In this document: positions 1 through 7,028 of the stretch, piece by piece
Layout: each line of letters opens with the position of its first letter
How positions within the stretch are numbered: position 1 is the stretch's first letter
NCBI GenBank assembly: GCA_023136785.1
Contig: JAGLQP010000070.1
Location: 1 to 8,570 of the forward strand
Direction of reading: 5' to 3'
Origin: Spirochaetales bacterium
Lineage (GTDB): Bacteria > Spirochaetota > Spirochaetia > SZUA-6 > DRHE01
DNA length: 8,570 nt
Notes under the pieces: generated by a model
Database searches by the model: none
Told to the model about the DNA's origin: nothing
Seen by the model: the letters and a program-made list of their open reading frames with translations, nothing else
Translations under genes and position numbers: made by a program

Positions 1-1
1 A

Positions 2-436
2 GCCTGGTTGGGAAAGCCGAGAACTGCCCTCCTGGCCATCATCGCCGCCGCCTCCTGGCAGCATACCGGGCTGTGCATGGTGCTGTTTCTAGCCGGGTTG
101 AAAACTGTCAGAATCGACCTTATTGAAGCCGCGAAGATCGACGGCTGCAACACATGGCAGCTGTACAGGAAAGTCATCCTGCCACAGTTGCAGAACGCTA
201 CCGTTGTAGTGATATCGCTGACCATAATCAACTCACTAAAGAGTTTCGATATCGTGTATATCATGACAAAAGGGGGTCCATATCGAAAATCGGAAGTATT
301 GACCACCTTTATGTTCCGCGAGTCTTTTTGGAACTACCGCATGGGCTACGGGAGTGCGGTGGCCGTGGTTCTGTTCATCCTCATATTGTTGATTATCGCT
401 TTTTACCTGCGCCAGACCCTCAGGGCAAGCGAATGA
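2..436 (+). CDS. Carbohydrate ABC transporter permease, MalF/UgpA-like (5' truncated by window edge)
   Basis: This is the C-terminal about 144 residues of an inner-membrane permease of the CUT1 (MalF-type) sugar ABC transporter family. The reading frame is open from base 2, so the gene starts outside the window. The cytoplasmic EAA loop that docks the ATPase is clear from about nt 122: LIEAAKIDGC, then the spaced ILP of KVILPQL. It is followed by a hydrophobic segment (VVVISLTIINSL), the family-typical FDIVYIMTKGGP motif, and a last membrane span near the C-terminus (AVAVVLFILILLIIAFYL). The stop codon overlaps the ATG of the next permease (ATGA at 433-436), so the two are translationally coupled and form one heterodimeric channel. 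The binding protein and ATPase are not in the window, so the substrate cannot be named. A sugar or sugar-phosphate is the family expectation. Confidence 0.93.
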   Translation, partial: AWLGKPRTALLAIIAAASWQHTGLCMVLFLAGLKTVRIDLIEAAKIDGCNTWQLYRKVILPQLQNATVVVISLTIINSLKSFDIVYIMTKGGPYRKSEVLTTFMFRESFWNYRMGYGSAVAVVLFILILLIIAFYLRQTLRASE

Positions 437-1293
437 ATGTGCGAGCACCAAGCAGACAGATATCGGACACAAGCCTGGCCTGGAAGATATCTGTCTATAT
501 CTTTATCGTCCTGGCCTGCTTCATATTTCTCATTCCGATATACGGCGTGTTCACAACGTCGTTCCGTTTGAACAGAGACATTATAAAAGAGGGATTCTGG
601 GTTTTTCCAAATCCGCCAAGAGTAGATAATTTTGTCCGCATCTGGAACGAAGGCAAGATCCAGTATTTCTTTCTAAACACGATCATTGTTACGGGGGTCG
701 CCACCCTGCTGTCTATAGGTCTGGGTTGCCTGACCGGTTATGCCTTTGGGAAAATGCACTTTCCCCTGGAGATGCTTCTCTTCATCCTGATTGTTTCGGG
801 AATGTTCTTCCCTCCGCAGATAGTACTTATACCGTTGTACAAATTCTTCACGGCGATCAGGCTGCTCGACAACCTGCTATCCTTGATTATTGTTCACGTA
901 GCCTTCGGATTGCCCATCTGTACGATGATTATGACGAATTTCTTCCGCACTATCCCAAACGAGCTCCGCAGCGCCGCCATGATAGACGGATGTCACGACT
1001 GGAGGATCTTGTTTAGCATCATGATTCCGCTGGCCAGGCCGGCGCTCACCGCCTTGATCATTCTTCAATTCACTTGGATTTGGAACGATTTCCTCTGGCC
1101 CCTGATTCTGATCCAAACAGAGCGAAGGATGACCATTCAGATGGGCATCATGCAACTGAGGGGACAGTACGGGTTGGCTTGGGGATCCCAGGCTGCTGCG
1201 TACCTGGTCGCGACAATTCCAACGCTGCTCATCTTCCTGTTCATGCAAAAGCATTTTATCCGCGGCCTGGCCATGGGAGCGATCAAGGGATAA
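433..1293 (+). CDS. Carbohydrate ABC transporter permease, MalG/UgpE-like
   Basis: This is a 286-residue inner-membrane permease, the second subunit of a CUT1 sugar transporter. I chose the ATG at 433 because it overlaps the upstream stop (ATGA) and has an AGGG about 8 nt before it. An in-frame reading open from 154 upstream is only the antecedent frame running through the previous gene. About six membrane spans are visible: residues about 19-38 (YIFIVLACFIFLIPIYGVF), 75-100, 110-137, 142-163, 199-225 and 254-272. The EAA loop is at about residues 177-205 (ELRSAAMIDGC followed by IMIPLARPAL), in the usual position. The C-terminus FIRGLAMGAIKG is the typical end of this family, so the gene is complete. 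It is the last gene of its operon on this side; the next gene converges on it. Confidence 0.95.
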   Translation: MNVRAPSRQISDTSLAWKISVYIFIVLACFIFLIPIYGVFTTSFRLNRDIIKEGFWVFPNPPRVDNFVRIWNEGKIQYFFLNTIIVTGVATLLSIGLGCLTGYAFGKMHFPLEMLLFILIVSGMFFPPQIVLIPLYKFFTAIRLLDNLLSLIIVHVAFGLPICTMIMTNFFRTIPNELRSAAMIDGCHDWRILFSIMIPLARPALTALIILQFTWIWNDFLWPLILIQTERRMTIQMGIMQLRGQYGLAWGSQAAAYLVATIPTLLIFLFMQKHFIRGLAMGAIKG

Positions 1294-1325
1294 TCCGATT
1301 CCGAGCACGCACAATAGGTACATTT

Positions 1326-1351
1326 CTGCTGTTCACTGCAGGAACAGGCAG
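1326..1351. terminator. Imperfect inverted repeat between the convergent sugar-permease and thiQ genes
   Basis: CTGCTGTTC (1326-1334) can pair with GAACAGGCAG (1342-1351) with one bulged base, leaving a 7-nt loop. It lies just beyond the permease stop and overlaps the thiQ stop codon at 1333-1335. The position suits a shared transcription end for two convergent operons. Neither side has a run of T, so it is not a canonical intrinsic terminator. Termination here is inferred from position only. Confidence 0.3.
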
Positions 1352-2379
1352 CAGTGGTGGGGAGACACCGAGAAGCTGATTGTATCGCCAGTGACCAGAG
1401 TCACCCGATCCGCCAGATCGAGAGTGAAGCGTGCGCCGTTGGATTCTACTTCGATGAGCTGGTGACTACCGAGATATTCCTTCTGTACCACCCGCCCGTT
1501 GATGCGGTTGGTCTTGGTACCACCCATCTGGCAGTGCTCCGGCCTGAAAAAAACGATCACCTCATCGCTTGCGCCGAACTCCTCAGCCTGCGATGGAGAT
1601 ACCCTCAGGGTGCCGACCGGAGTCTGCACAACAGCCAGCTCCCCTTCCCGTTTCGCCAGCCGGCCTCGGATGATGTTGGCCTGGCCGAGGAAAGTAGCGA
1701 CGAACAGATTTCGCGGTCGATTGTAGATCCTTTTCGGTGTGTCGATCTGCTCGATATGACCGTCCCGCATCACCGCGATGCGGTCTCCGAGCACCAGAGC
1801 CTCCTCCTGATCGTGGGTGACGTACAGCGTTGTAATGGACAGCTCTCTCTGGACGCGCAGGATCTCCTTACGCAGGTTCTTCCGCAGCTTGGCATCCAGG
1901 GCGCTTAAGGGTTCATCGAGCAGGAGCAGCTGCGGCCGGGGTGCCAGGGCTCTAGCCAGGGCTACCCGTTGCTGCTCCCCCCCGGACAGCCTGGTCACCT
2001 TCCTCTTCCCATACTCTTTCAGAGACACTAATCTGAGCAGCTCCTCGATCCTTTCCTTCGCATCTTTGGAGCCCCAGCCCTGCATGCGCAGGCCGAATCC
2101 GATGTTGTCCCGCACGTTCAGATGAGGGAAGAGGGAGTAGTCCTGAAAAACAATACCGATGCGTCGTCTGTGGGCGGGAAGGGTGTCGATCCTGCGACCA
2201 TTCATGTGCAGGGAGCCAGAGTCCGGATCGATGAAGCCGGCGATCAGCCGCAGGGTGGTGGTCTTACCGCAGCCGGAGGGACCCAGCAAGGCAAGAAACT
2301 CGCCCTGCCGCACCTCGAAATCCAGCTGCAGGCGGAAGTCGGGATAGACCTTTTGGATGCTTTGTATGCGCAAGCCCAC
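1333..2379 (-). CDS. thiQ: Thiamine ABC transporter ATP-binding protein with C-terminal TOBE-like region
   Basis: This is a 348-residue ABC ATPase that energises thiamine/TPP import with ThiP. Motifs in order: Walker A GPSGCGKTT (33-41), Q-loop glutamine Q79 in VFQDYSLFPHL, signature LSGGEQQ (131-137), Walker B LLLLDEP with D155 and E156, D-loop SALD, and switch histidine H189. I chose the GTG start at 2379 because a strong GGGGAGGT lies 6 nt upstream and the start falls 2 nt after the thiP stop; a longer in-frame reading to 2430 would lie inside thiP. Enterobacterial ThiQ is only about 230 residues. This protein carries about 110 extra C-terminal residues resembling the TOBE domain of PotA/FbpC/ModC-type ATPases (for example VIVFFRPEH). 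The thiamine assignment rests on the operon; by sequence alone it would be called a Fe3+/spermidine/sulfate-type ATPase. Confidence 0.92.
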   Translation of the reverse strand: MGLRIQSIQKVYPDFRLQLDFEVRQGEFLALLGPSGCGKTTTLRLIAGFIDPDSGSLHMNGRRIDTLPAHRRRIGIVFQDYSLFPHLNVRDNIGFGLRMQGWGSKDAKERIEELLRLVSLKEYGKRKVTRLSGGEQQRVALARALAPRPQLLLLDEPLSALDAKLRKNLRKEILRVQRELSITTLYVTHDQEEALVLGDRIAVMRDGHIEQIDTPKRIYNRPRNLFVATFLGQANIIRGRLAKREGELAVVQTPVGTLRVSPSQAEEFGASDEVIVFFRPEHCQMGGTKTNRINGRVVQKEYLGSHQLIEVESNGARFTLDLADRVTLVTGDTISFSVSPHHCCLFLQ

Positions 2380-2381
2380 GA

Positions 2382-4094
2382 TCAGACCTCCCCACCGGCG
2401 CGATCGATGATCAGAAAAACCAGGAAACAAAAGAGCATCAGCACCGAACCCATGGCGCAGGCTCCAATGAAGTTATACGAACCGATCAGGCGATAGATCA
2501 TCACCGGGATGGTAACCAGCTTCTCGTTGTACAGCATCAGGGTGGCGTTGACTTCGCCGACGGAAATGCCAAAGGCAAAGGCCGCTCCCGTGATCAGGGC
2601 GGAACGCGCCAGGGGAACCTCGAGATGCCAGAACAGCTGCCAGGGACCCGCCCCCAGGCTGCGGGCCGCCTCGGGCAGGGAAGGCTTCATCTTTCGAAAG
2701 GTGGCCGAGGCGACACGGATGACGAAGGGATAGGCGATGACCGTGTGGGCAAAGACGATGGCGTACCAGCTGCCCACGATGTTCCAGGGAAAACTCTGAT
2801 AGGCCTTGAGGTAGCCCAAACCCAATATGATCGAAGAGATCCCGATGGGCAGCATCATCAGGGCTTCCAAAAGCTGGCTGCCGGCGAAGCGGCTGCGGGA
2901 TCCGACATAGGCCAGCAGCGTTCCCAGGGGCAGAGCCAGGAGCACGGTCATGGTACCGAAAAACAGGCTGTTCAGCCCGGCCCGCAGGTACGCACCGCCG
3001 GAAAAAATACGCCTGTACCACTCGAGGCTGACCGCCTGCTGCCCCCAGCCGCTGCGCACCTGGAAGGAATAAGCAACCACCGTGACCATCGGCGCCAGAA
3101 TGACCACCGCCATGAGCAGGAGATACAGGAGATAGAACATTCCCCAGGGAGAGCGAAGCATCGAGGCCAGGCGCGGCCTTTCGTAGTCCTCAAGCATCTG
3201 CTCGGCGAAGCTGCTCTGCTGTTGCAGCTTGATATAGGCGTAGAGAAACACGAGGGAGATGACAGCACCGACCAGTGCCAGTGCGCTGCCGGTCTTGAGA
3301 TCCAGGCTTACCTTGGCTAACCGATACACCTCCACCTCGAGGGTAGAGTAGCGGGGTCCGCCGCCGAGCACCAGCACGATGGCAAAGCTGAGCAGACAGA
3401 ATATGAAGACCAGAGCGGCGGCGGAGAGGATGCCGGGAAGGATCTGGGGTAGTGTCACCCGCCAAAACAGACGAAACCCGTGAGCTCCCAAACTGCGGGC
3501 CGCCTCCTCGGTGCTGGGATGAATCCGTCGCCACAGCGAGGAAACGATACGAACCACGATGGGAAAGTTGTAAAAGGAGTGGGCCAGGAGGATCGCCTTA
3601 AGGGAATACAAGACCTTGAGGGCCGGCTCTTCAAGCCCGAACAGGGCCATCAGGAGACGGTTGAGCACCCCGTTGTTCCCGAAGAAGCGGACAAAGCCGA
3701 GCACCACGATGATCGAGGGCAGAACGAAGGGTATCGTGGTCAAGGCCTGAATCAGACGCTTGCCCCGAAAATCGTAGCGGGCCAGCAGATACGCTCCGGG
3801 CAGGCCCAGGAGCACTGAGAGCAGGGTGGAGAGAATCGCCTGCCACACCGTAAAGCCGATGATCTTGAGATAGTAGGGGTCCCGAAGCAGAGCAGAAATG
3901 ACCGCCAGGCTGATACGACCGCTTTGATCCGTGAGTCCACCAACCAGGACGCTGCCGAGGGGATAGTAGAAGAACAGGAGCAGGAAAAACGCCGGACCGG
4001 CGAGCAGCAGCAGGGGAAACAGCAAGCCAGAGCCCGTAGCTGCCCGTCGGCCCCCGGTCCATGCTGCCTCTAGCGGCTGACCAGTTTTACCCAC
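2382..4094 (-). CDS. thiP: Thiamine/TPP ABC transporter permease, fused two-domain type
   Basis: This is a 570-residue inner-membrane permease forming the whole channel in one chain, as in ThiP and FbpB. There are two tandem permease domains. The first EAA loop is at about residues 197-220 (EEAARSLGAHGF, then VTLPQILPG). The second is at about 475-500 (PEAARSLGAGPW, then EVPLARSAL). About twelve hydrophobic spans can be counted. E. coli ThiP is about 536 residues, so the length fits. The GTG at 4094 gives the longest frame but overlaps thiB by 25 bp and has no convincing Shine-Dalgarno site. A start at the TTG near residue 24 (GSGLLFP) is possible and would shorten the N-terminus. It is the middle gene of thiB-thiP-thiQ. 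Confidence 0.93.
   Translation of the reverse strand: MGKTGQPLEAAWTGGRRAATGSGLLFPLLLLAGPAFFLLLFFYYPLGSVLVGGLTDQSGRISLAVISALLRDPYYLKIIGFTVWQAILSTLLSVLLGLPGAYLLARYDFRGKRLIQALTTIPFVLPSIIVVLGFVRFFGNNGVLNRLLMALFGLEEPALKVLYSLKAILLAHSFYNFPIVVRIVSSLWRRIHPSTEEAARSLGAHGFRLFWRVTLPQILPGILSAAALVFIFCLLSFAIVLVLGGGPRYSTLEVEVYRLAKVSLDLKTGSALALVGAVISLVFLYAYIKLQQQSSFAEQMLEDYERPRLASMLRSPWGMFYLLYLLLMAVVILAPMVTVVAYSFQVRSGWGQQAVSLEWYRRIFSGGAYLRAGLNSLFFGTMTVLLALPLGTLLAYVGSRSRFAGSQLLEALMMLPIGISSIILGLGYLKAYQSFPWNIVGSWYAIVFAHTVIAYPFVIRVASATFRKMKPSLPEAARSLGAGPWQLFWHLEVPLARSALITGAAFAFGISVGEVNATLMLYNEKLVTIPVMIYRLIGSYNFIGACAMGSVLMLFCFLVFLIIDRAGGEV
2386..2393 (-). promoter_or_regulatory. Shine-Dalgarno sequence of thiQ
   Basis: GGGGAGGT on the - strand lies 6 nt before the GTG at 2379-2377 and within the last codons of thiP. 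It decides the thiQ start and implies translational coupling to thiP. Confidence 0.8.
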
Positions 4095-5107
4095 GCGTTG
4101 ATCCAGCGCTCCCGATTTGTGCGGATTTCCTCGGCCGGGAGCTGCAGGGAGCGCTCCGGTTTGGGAGCGTAACGGAAGGACTCCGGCATATCGACCTCCG
4201 GATCCACCGGATACATCCAGTTGGTCAGAGGGATTTCCCCTTGAAAATCCTCGGACAGGATGAAGTCGATGAACGTCTTGGCCGCCTGCGGATGGGGAGC
4301 CCCTTTGAGGATGCCCATCCCCTCGATTTGCAGGTAGTTTCCCTTCTCAAACAGCAAAGCCCGGTACCTCTCGGTCTGCTCATACTCGACGTGATAGGCG
4401 GGACTGGTCGTGTAGCTCAATACCATGGGCGCCTCCCCGCTGGTGAACATGCCGTAGGCCGTGTCCCAGCCGTCGGTGATGGTGAGCAGGTTGGGCTGGA
4501 GTCGGCTCCAGTAGTCCAGATATCCATCTCCGTACACGGCGATCGTCCAGAGCAGAAATCCCAGGCCGGGGCTGGACGTGCGGGGATCCTGGACAATGAT
4601 CTTCTTGCGGAAACGGGAATCGGCGAGCTCCTCGAGGGATTCCGGCGGATCCTCGAGGACTTCGGAATCGTAGACAAAGGCGAAGTACCCGTAGTCGAAC
4701 GGCGTCACCGAATGAGTGGCGTCGAAGATCAGCTGCTCTGGGATATTCTTAAGATTCGGCGAGCGGTAGGGCTCGAGCACGCCCTCCTCCAGGGCGCGGG
4801 ACAGCATGTTGTTGTCGATTCCCAATACGATATCCGCTTGGGGACTGTCCTTCTCCAGGATTGCCCGATTCAGAACCTGCCCGGCATCACCCACCGAAGT
4901 GACCTTGACCTTGACACCATACTTCTCTTCGAATTTTGGAATGACTTTGGGCGCCGGGCCCCACTCAGCCACGAAGGAATCGTAGGCGTAGATGACCAGC
5001 TCCGCCTCTTCTTCGACCGCAGGAGCGGCGATCGCCCCCCCGGTAGCAAACAACAACAGCAGCAACATGCCCACCGCTGCGACATAATGGATTTGAGTTT
5101 TGTTCAT
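4070..5107 (-). CDS. thiB: Periplasmic thiamine/TPP-binding protein
   Basis: This is a 345-residue secreted solute-binding protein that captures thiamine, TMP or TPP for ThiPQ. The N-terminus is a Sec signal peptide: a short positive region, a hydrophobic core (GMLLLLLFATGG, about 13-24), and a likely cut after AIAA near residue 28. No lipobox cysteine is present. The mature protein carries the hallmark ThiB/TbpA blocks: YAYDSFVAEWGP (40-51), VLGIDNN (94-100), PFDYGYFAFVYD (136-147), QDPRTSSPGLG (173-183), VLSYTTSPAYH (229-239) and NWMYPV (296-301). These match what I know of E. coli TbpA nearly word for word. I chose the ATG at 5107 because AGGAGGT sits 5 nt upstream; an in-frame ATG at 5137 lacks that site. 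It is the first gene of the riboswitch-controlled operon. Confidence 0.97.
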   Translation of the reverse strand: MNKTQIHYVAAVGMLLLLLFATGGAIAAPAVEEEAELVIYAYDSFVAEWGPAPKVIPKFEEKYGVKVKVTSVGDAGQVLNRAILEKDSPQADIVLGIDNNMLSRALEEGVLEPYRSPNLKNIPEQLIFDATHSVTPFDYGYFAFVYDSEVLEDPPESLEELADSRFRKKIIVQDPRTSSPGLGFLLWTIAVYGDGYLDYWSRLQPNLLTITDGWDTAYGMFTSGEAPMVLSYTTSPAYHVEYEQTERYRALLFEKGNYLQIEGMGILKGAPHPQAAKTFIDFILSEDFQGEIPLTNWMYPVDPEVDMPESFRYAPKPERSLQLPAEEIRTNRERWINAWVKLVSR

Positions 5108-5112
5108 GGAAC

Positions 5113-5119
5113 ACCTCCT
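5113..5119 (-). promoter_or_regulatory. Shine-Dalgarno sequence of thiB
   Basis: AGGAGGT on the - strand lies 5 nt before the ATG at 5107. It sits in GACGAGGAGGTG, whose first half is complementary to CTCGTC (- strand, 5201-5196) in the leader. It is therefore the probable control point of the upstream riboswitch. Confidence 0.8.
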
Positions 5120-5221
5120 CGTCTCTACCGGCAGCATGATTGACCACTGCCGTTACCGCTCGGTCTTGGAAAGACGAACAGCCATAGAGTAATATGACGA
5201 GTGTGGATGGACCGCCGAAGA

Positions 5222-5342
<121 letters not shown>

Positions 5343-5349
5343 CAGTTAA

Positions 5350-5378
5350 AATTTAGTCATTCCGGGGCCTGTGGTCAA
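5350..5378 (-). promoter_or_regulatory. Sigma70-type promoter of the thiBPQ operon
   Basis: On the - strand, TTGACC (5378-5373) is followed by a 17-nt spacer and TAAATT (5355-5350). The start of transcription should fall near 5343, only a few nt before the conserved GGGG of the TPP aptamer. This placement supports the assignment and leaves almost no 5' strand for a P1 helix. Confidence 0.65.
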
Positions 5379-5476
5379 GTCCCGGTGGACTTTAGGGTCC
5401 GCGGCTCACGGCTCGAACCCTCGCGCGGTATCTTGCACGGAGCGCGATCCCCGTTGAAAGGTGGGCTGATGAAAAA

Positions 5477-5650
5477 TTACCGGTAGTAATCGCCCCATGG
5501 CATGAAGTTTCCGACTACTGCTGTGATCCGCTCCAGGCGGAAGCGACCGTTTGTGGGAGCATACATTTCCTCATAGCTGTCGGCAAAGTCTGGCTACTCC
5601 GGCTCTTCGATCAACTCTGCGGCCAGCCGCTCGTAGGGTTTTAAACGAGT
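5477..5650 (-). pseudogene. 3' remnant of an unidentified protein-coding gene with an in-frame TAG
   Basis: The - strand frame from 5650 reads RLKPYERLAAELIEEPE, then TAG (5596-5594), then PDFADSYEEMYAPTNGRF and ends VVGNFMPWGDYYR with TAA at 5479-5477. The composition (acidic, aromatic-rich, no long hydrophobic run) looks like real protein on both sides of the stop, so I read it as the C-terminal end of a decayed gene. An in-frame TAA at 5653-5651 and the absence of a start codon close it upstream. I do not recognise the family. Alternatives are a short gene starting at the ATG within EEMYAPTN (29 codons), or stop-codon readthrough. The remaining bases between it and the thi promoter (about 5380-5476) show nothing I can name. 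Confidence 0.45.
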
Positions 5651-5700
5651 TTAATATTTTATCCTACAGTTTAATGCTAAGGACTTAGAACAGCTTTTGT

Positions 5701-5779
5701 GGTGGATGTAGCTCGGTTGGTTAGAGCACAAGATCGTGGATTTTGGGGTCGTGGCGTTCGAATCCCATCATCCACCCCA
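5701..5779 (+). tRNA. tRNA-His (GTG anticodon), atypical and possibly a pseudo-tRNA
   Basis: A cloverleaf folds with acceptor GTGGATG (5702-5708) pairing perfectly with CATCCAC (5769-5775). The extra G at 5701 faces discriminator C at 5776, the G-1:C73 identity pair of tRNA-His, and CCA is encoded (5777-5779). The D stem is GCTC/GAGC, the anticodon stem CAAGA/TTTTG, the anticodon GTG (5736-5738), and the T loop TTCGAAT (5757-5763). Three things are wrong: position 14 is G instead of A, position 33 before the anticodon is C instead of T, and the T stem has an inserted C at 5755 (GTGGCG where GTGGG would pair with CCCAT). Either this is a decayed duplicate or a divergent working tRNA. Identity as histidine is secure; function is not. 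Confidence 0.8.
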
Positions 5780-5797
5780 GATACATGCTACCTTAAC

Positions 5798-5826
5798 TTG
5801 CAATATAACTTGCTAGTGTTTATAAT
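5798..5826 (+). promoter_or_regulatory. Near-consensus sigma70 promoter upstream of the nitronate monooxygenase-like gene
   Basis: TTGCAA (5798-5803), a 17-nt spacer and a perfect TATAAT (5821-5826) point toward the gene at 5933. This leaves a leader of about 100 nt. Within that leader GGCGA (5876-5880) and TCGCC (about 5900-5904) form an inverted repeat around an A/T-rich stretch with eight T residues. Its role is unknown. Confidence 0.7.
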
Positions 5827-5932
5827 GAGCCAATAGACAATAAAGGCTAAACTCGTTAACTGCTATACGAAAAAGGGCGAAATATTTTTTTTAACTTAAT
5901 CGCCAGATACGACAAAAGAAAGATAGGAATAG

Positions 5933-7015
5933 ATGATAAGTGAGTTAGACCCTCTTATTATTGGTGATCTAAAGATAAAATTGCCGATTATTCAAGGAGG
6001 TATGGGGGTTGCTGTTTCAACAGCTACTTTAGCAGCAGCAGTTGCCAATCATGGTGGAGCAGGCACAATAGCAAGTGTCGGACTTGGCTATACTTCAGAA
6101 GAAAATGAAACTAATTTTGTTAGAGCCTCCCGTGAAGGGCTACAGGCAGAAATCCGAAAAGCAAAAAAATTAAGCCAAGGGGTTATTGGGGCAAATATTC
6201 TTGTAGCTGTAAGTAACTATGAGGATTTAGCTCGGGTAGTTTGCAAAGAAAAAGCTGATTTCATTGTTTCCGGCGCGGGACTGCCCCTAAAACTTCCTGA
6301 ATATGTCGAAGGGTCCTCCGTTAAAATAATTCCGATTGTTTCCTCTGCAAGGGCAGCAGCTTTAATATTTAAAACCTGGAAAAAACGATATAATCGTTTG
6401 CCTGATGCGGTTGTTGTTGAGGGACCTATGGCCGGGGGACATTTAGGGTTTAGTATTGAAGAACTAACTGCAAATAGAAAGGGTGTTCTTGAAACACTTG
6501 TTATTGAGGTTTTGAAGCTTGTACATGAATATGAGGAAAAATGTAACAACCCAATTCCACTTATCGCTGCCGGAGGCATATTTGATGGTAATGATGTAGC
6601 CAGATTTTTTCAATTAGGCGCAAGCGGTGTACAAATAGCCACACGGTTTGTTGCTACTCACGAGTGCTCTGTATCGCAAAAATTCAAAGATTTATACCTA
6701 AAAGCTGAAGATAAAGATGTTGTAATTATAAAAAGTCCGGTTGGTATGCCTGGCAGATCGATAAAGACTAAATTTATCGAGCAAATCATGCAGGGAAAAA
6801 AAACAGCTGTCCGGTGCAGTTACCGATGCCTTAAAACCTGTGACCCGGCGAGTGTTCCTTATTGCATAGCAAAGGCGTTATTCAACGCTGTAAACGGCAA
6901 TATAGATGAGGCGGTTGTATTTGCCGGAATCAATGTTTCCAGAGTGAATAAAGTTGTTTCCGTAAAAGAACTCATGGATGAAATCGTTGGTGAGGCTATT
7001 ACTGCCTTAAATTGA
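5933..7015 (+). CDS. Nitronate monooxygenase / 2-nitropropane dioxygenase family flavoprotein (FabK-like fold)
   Basis: This is a 360-residue cytoplasmic TIM-barrel flavoenzyme. Motifs: N-terminal PIIQGGMGVAVS (18-29), GANILVAV (86-93), SGAGLP (113-118), EGPMAGGHLGF (163-173) with the family histidine H170, IAAGGIFDGND (211-221) for FMN phosphate, and QIATRFVATHE (234-244). The family includes nitronate monooxygenases and the enoyl-ACP reductase FabK, and sequence alone does not decide between them. The C-terminus has a cysteine cluster C295-x3-C299-x3-C303-x7-C311. I recall this from a common subfamily in anaerobes, generally annotated only as nitronate monooxygenase. The start ATG at 5933 has a weak AGGA nearby. 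The gene is monocistronic with its own promoter and is visibly richer in A and T than the transporter genes, which suggests separate ancestry. Confidence 0.9.
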   Translation: MISELDPLIIGDLKIKLPIIQGGMGVAVSTATLAAAVANHGGAGTIASVGLGYTSEENETNFVRASREGLQAEIRKAKKLSQGVIGANILVAVSNYEDLARVVCKEKADFIVSGAGLPLKLPEYVEGSSVKIIPIVSSARAAALIFKTWKKRYNRLPDAVVVEGPMAGGHLGFSIEELTANRKGVLETLVIEVLKLVHEYEEKCNNPIPLIAAGGIFDGNDVARFFQLGASGVQIATRFVATHECSVSQKFKDLYLKAEDKDVVIIKSPVGMPGRSIKTKFIEQIMQGKKTAVRCSYRCLKTCDPASVPYCIAKALFNAVNGNIDEAVVFAGINVSRVNKVVSVKELMDEIVGEAITALN

Positions 7016-7028
7016 TTGATAGAAATTT

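Noticed and set aside
877..1323. - strand open frame opposite the MalG-like permease
   Set aside because: It is a shadow of a complete permease gene; the composition is implausible and there is no Shine-Dalgarno site.
4061..5143. Long + strand open frame of about 360 codons opposite thiB
   Set aside because: It is the antisense of a clearly recognised gene, has no family character, and arises from the codon bias of thiB.
5870..5904. GGCGA...TCGCC around a run of T as a terminator for the tRNA
   Set aside because: The T run lies inside the loop rather than after the stem, and the stem is only 5 bp. Noted with the promoter instead.
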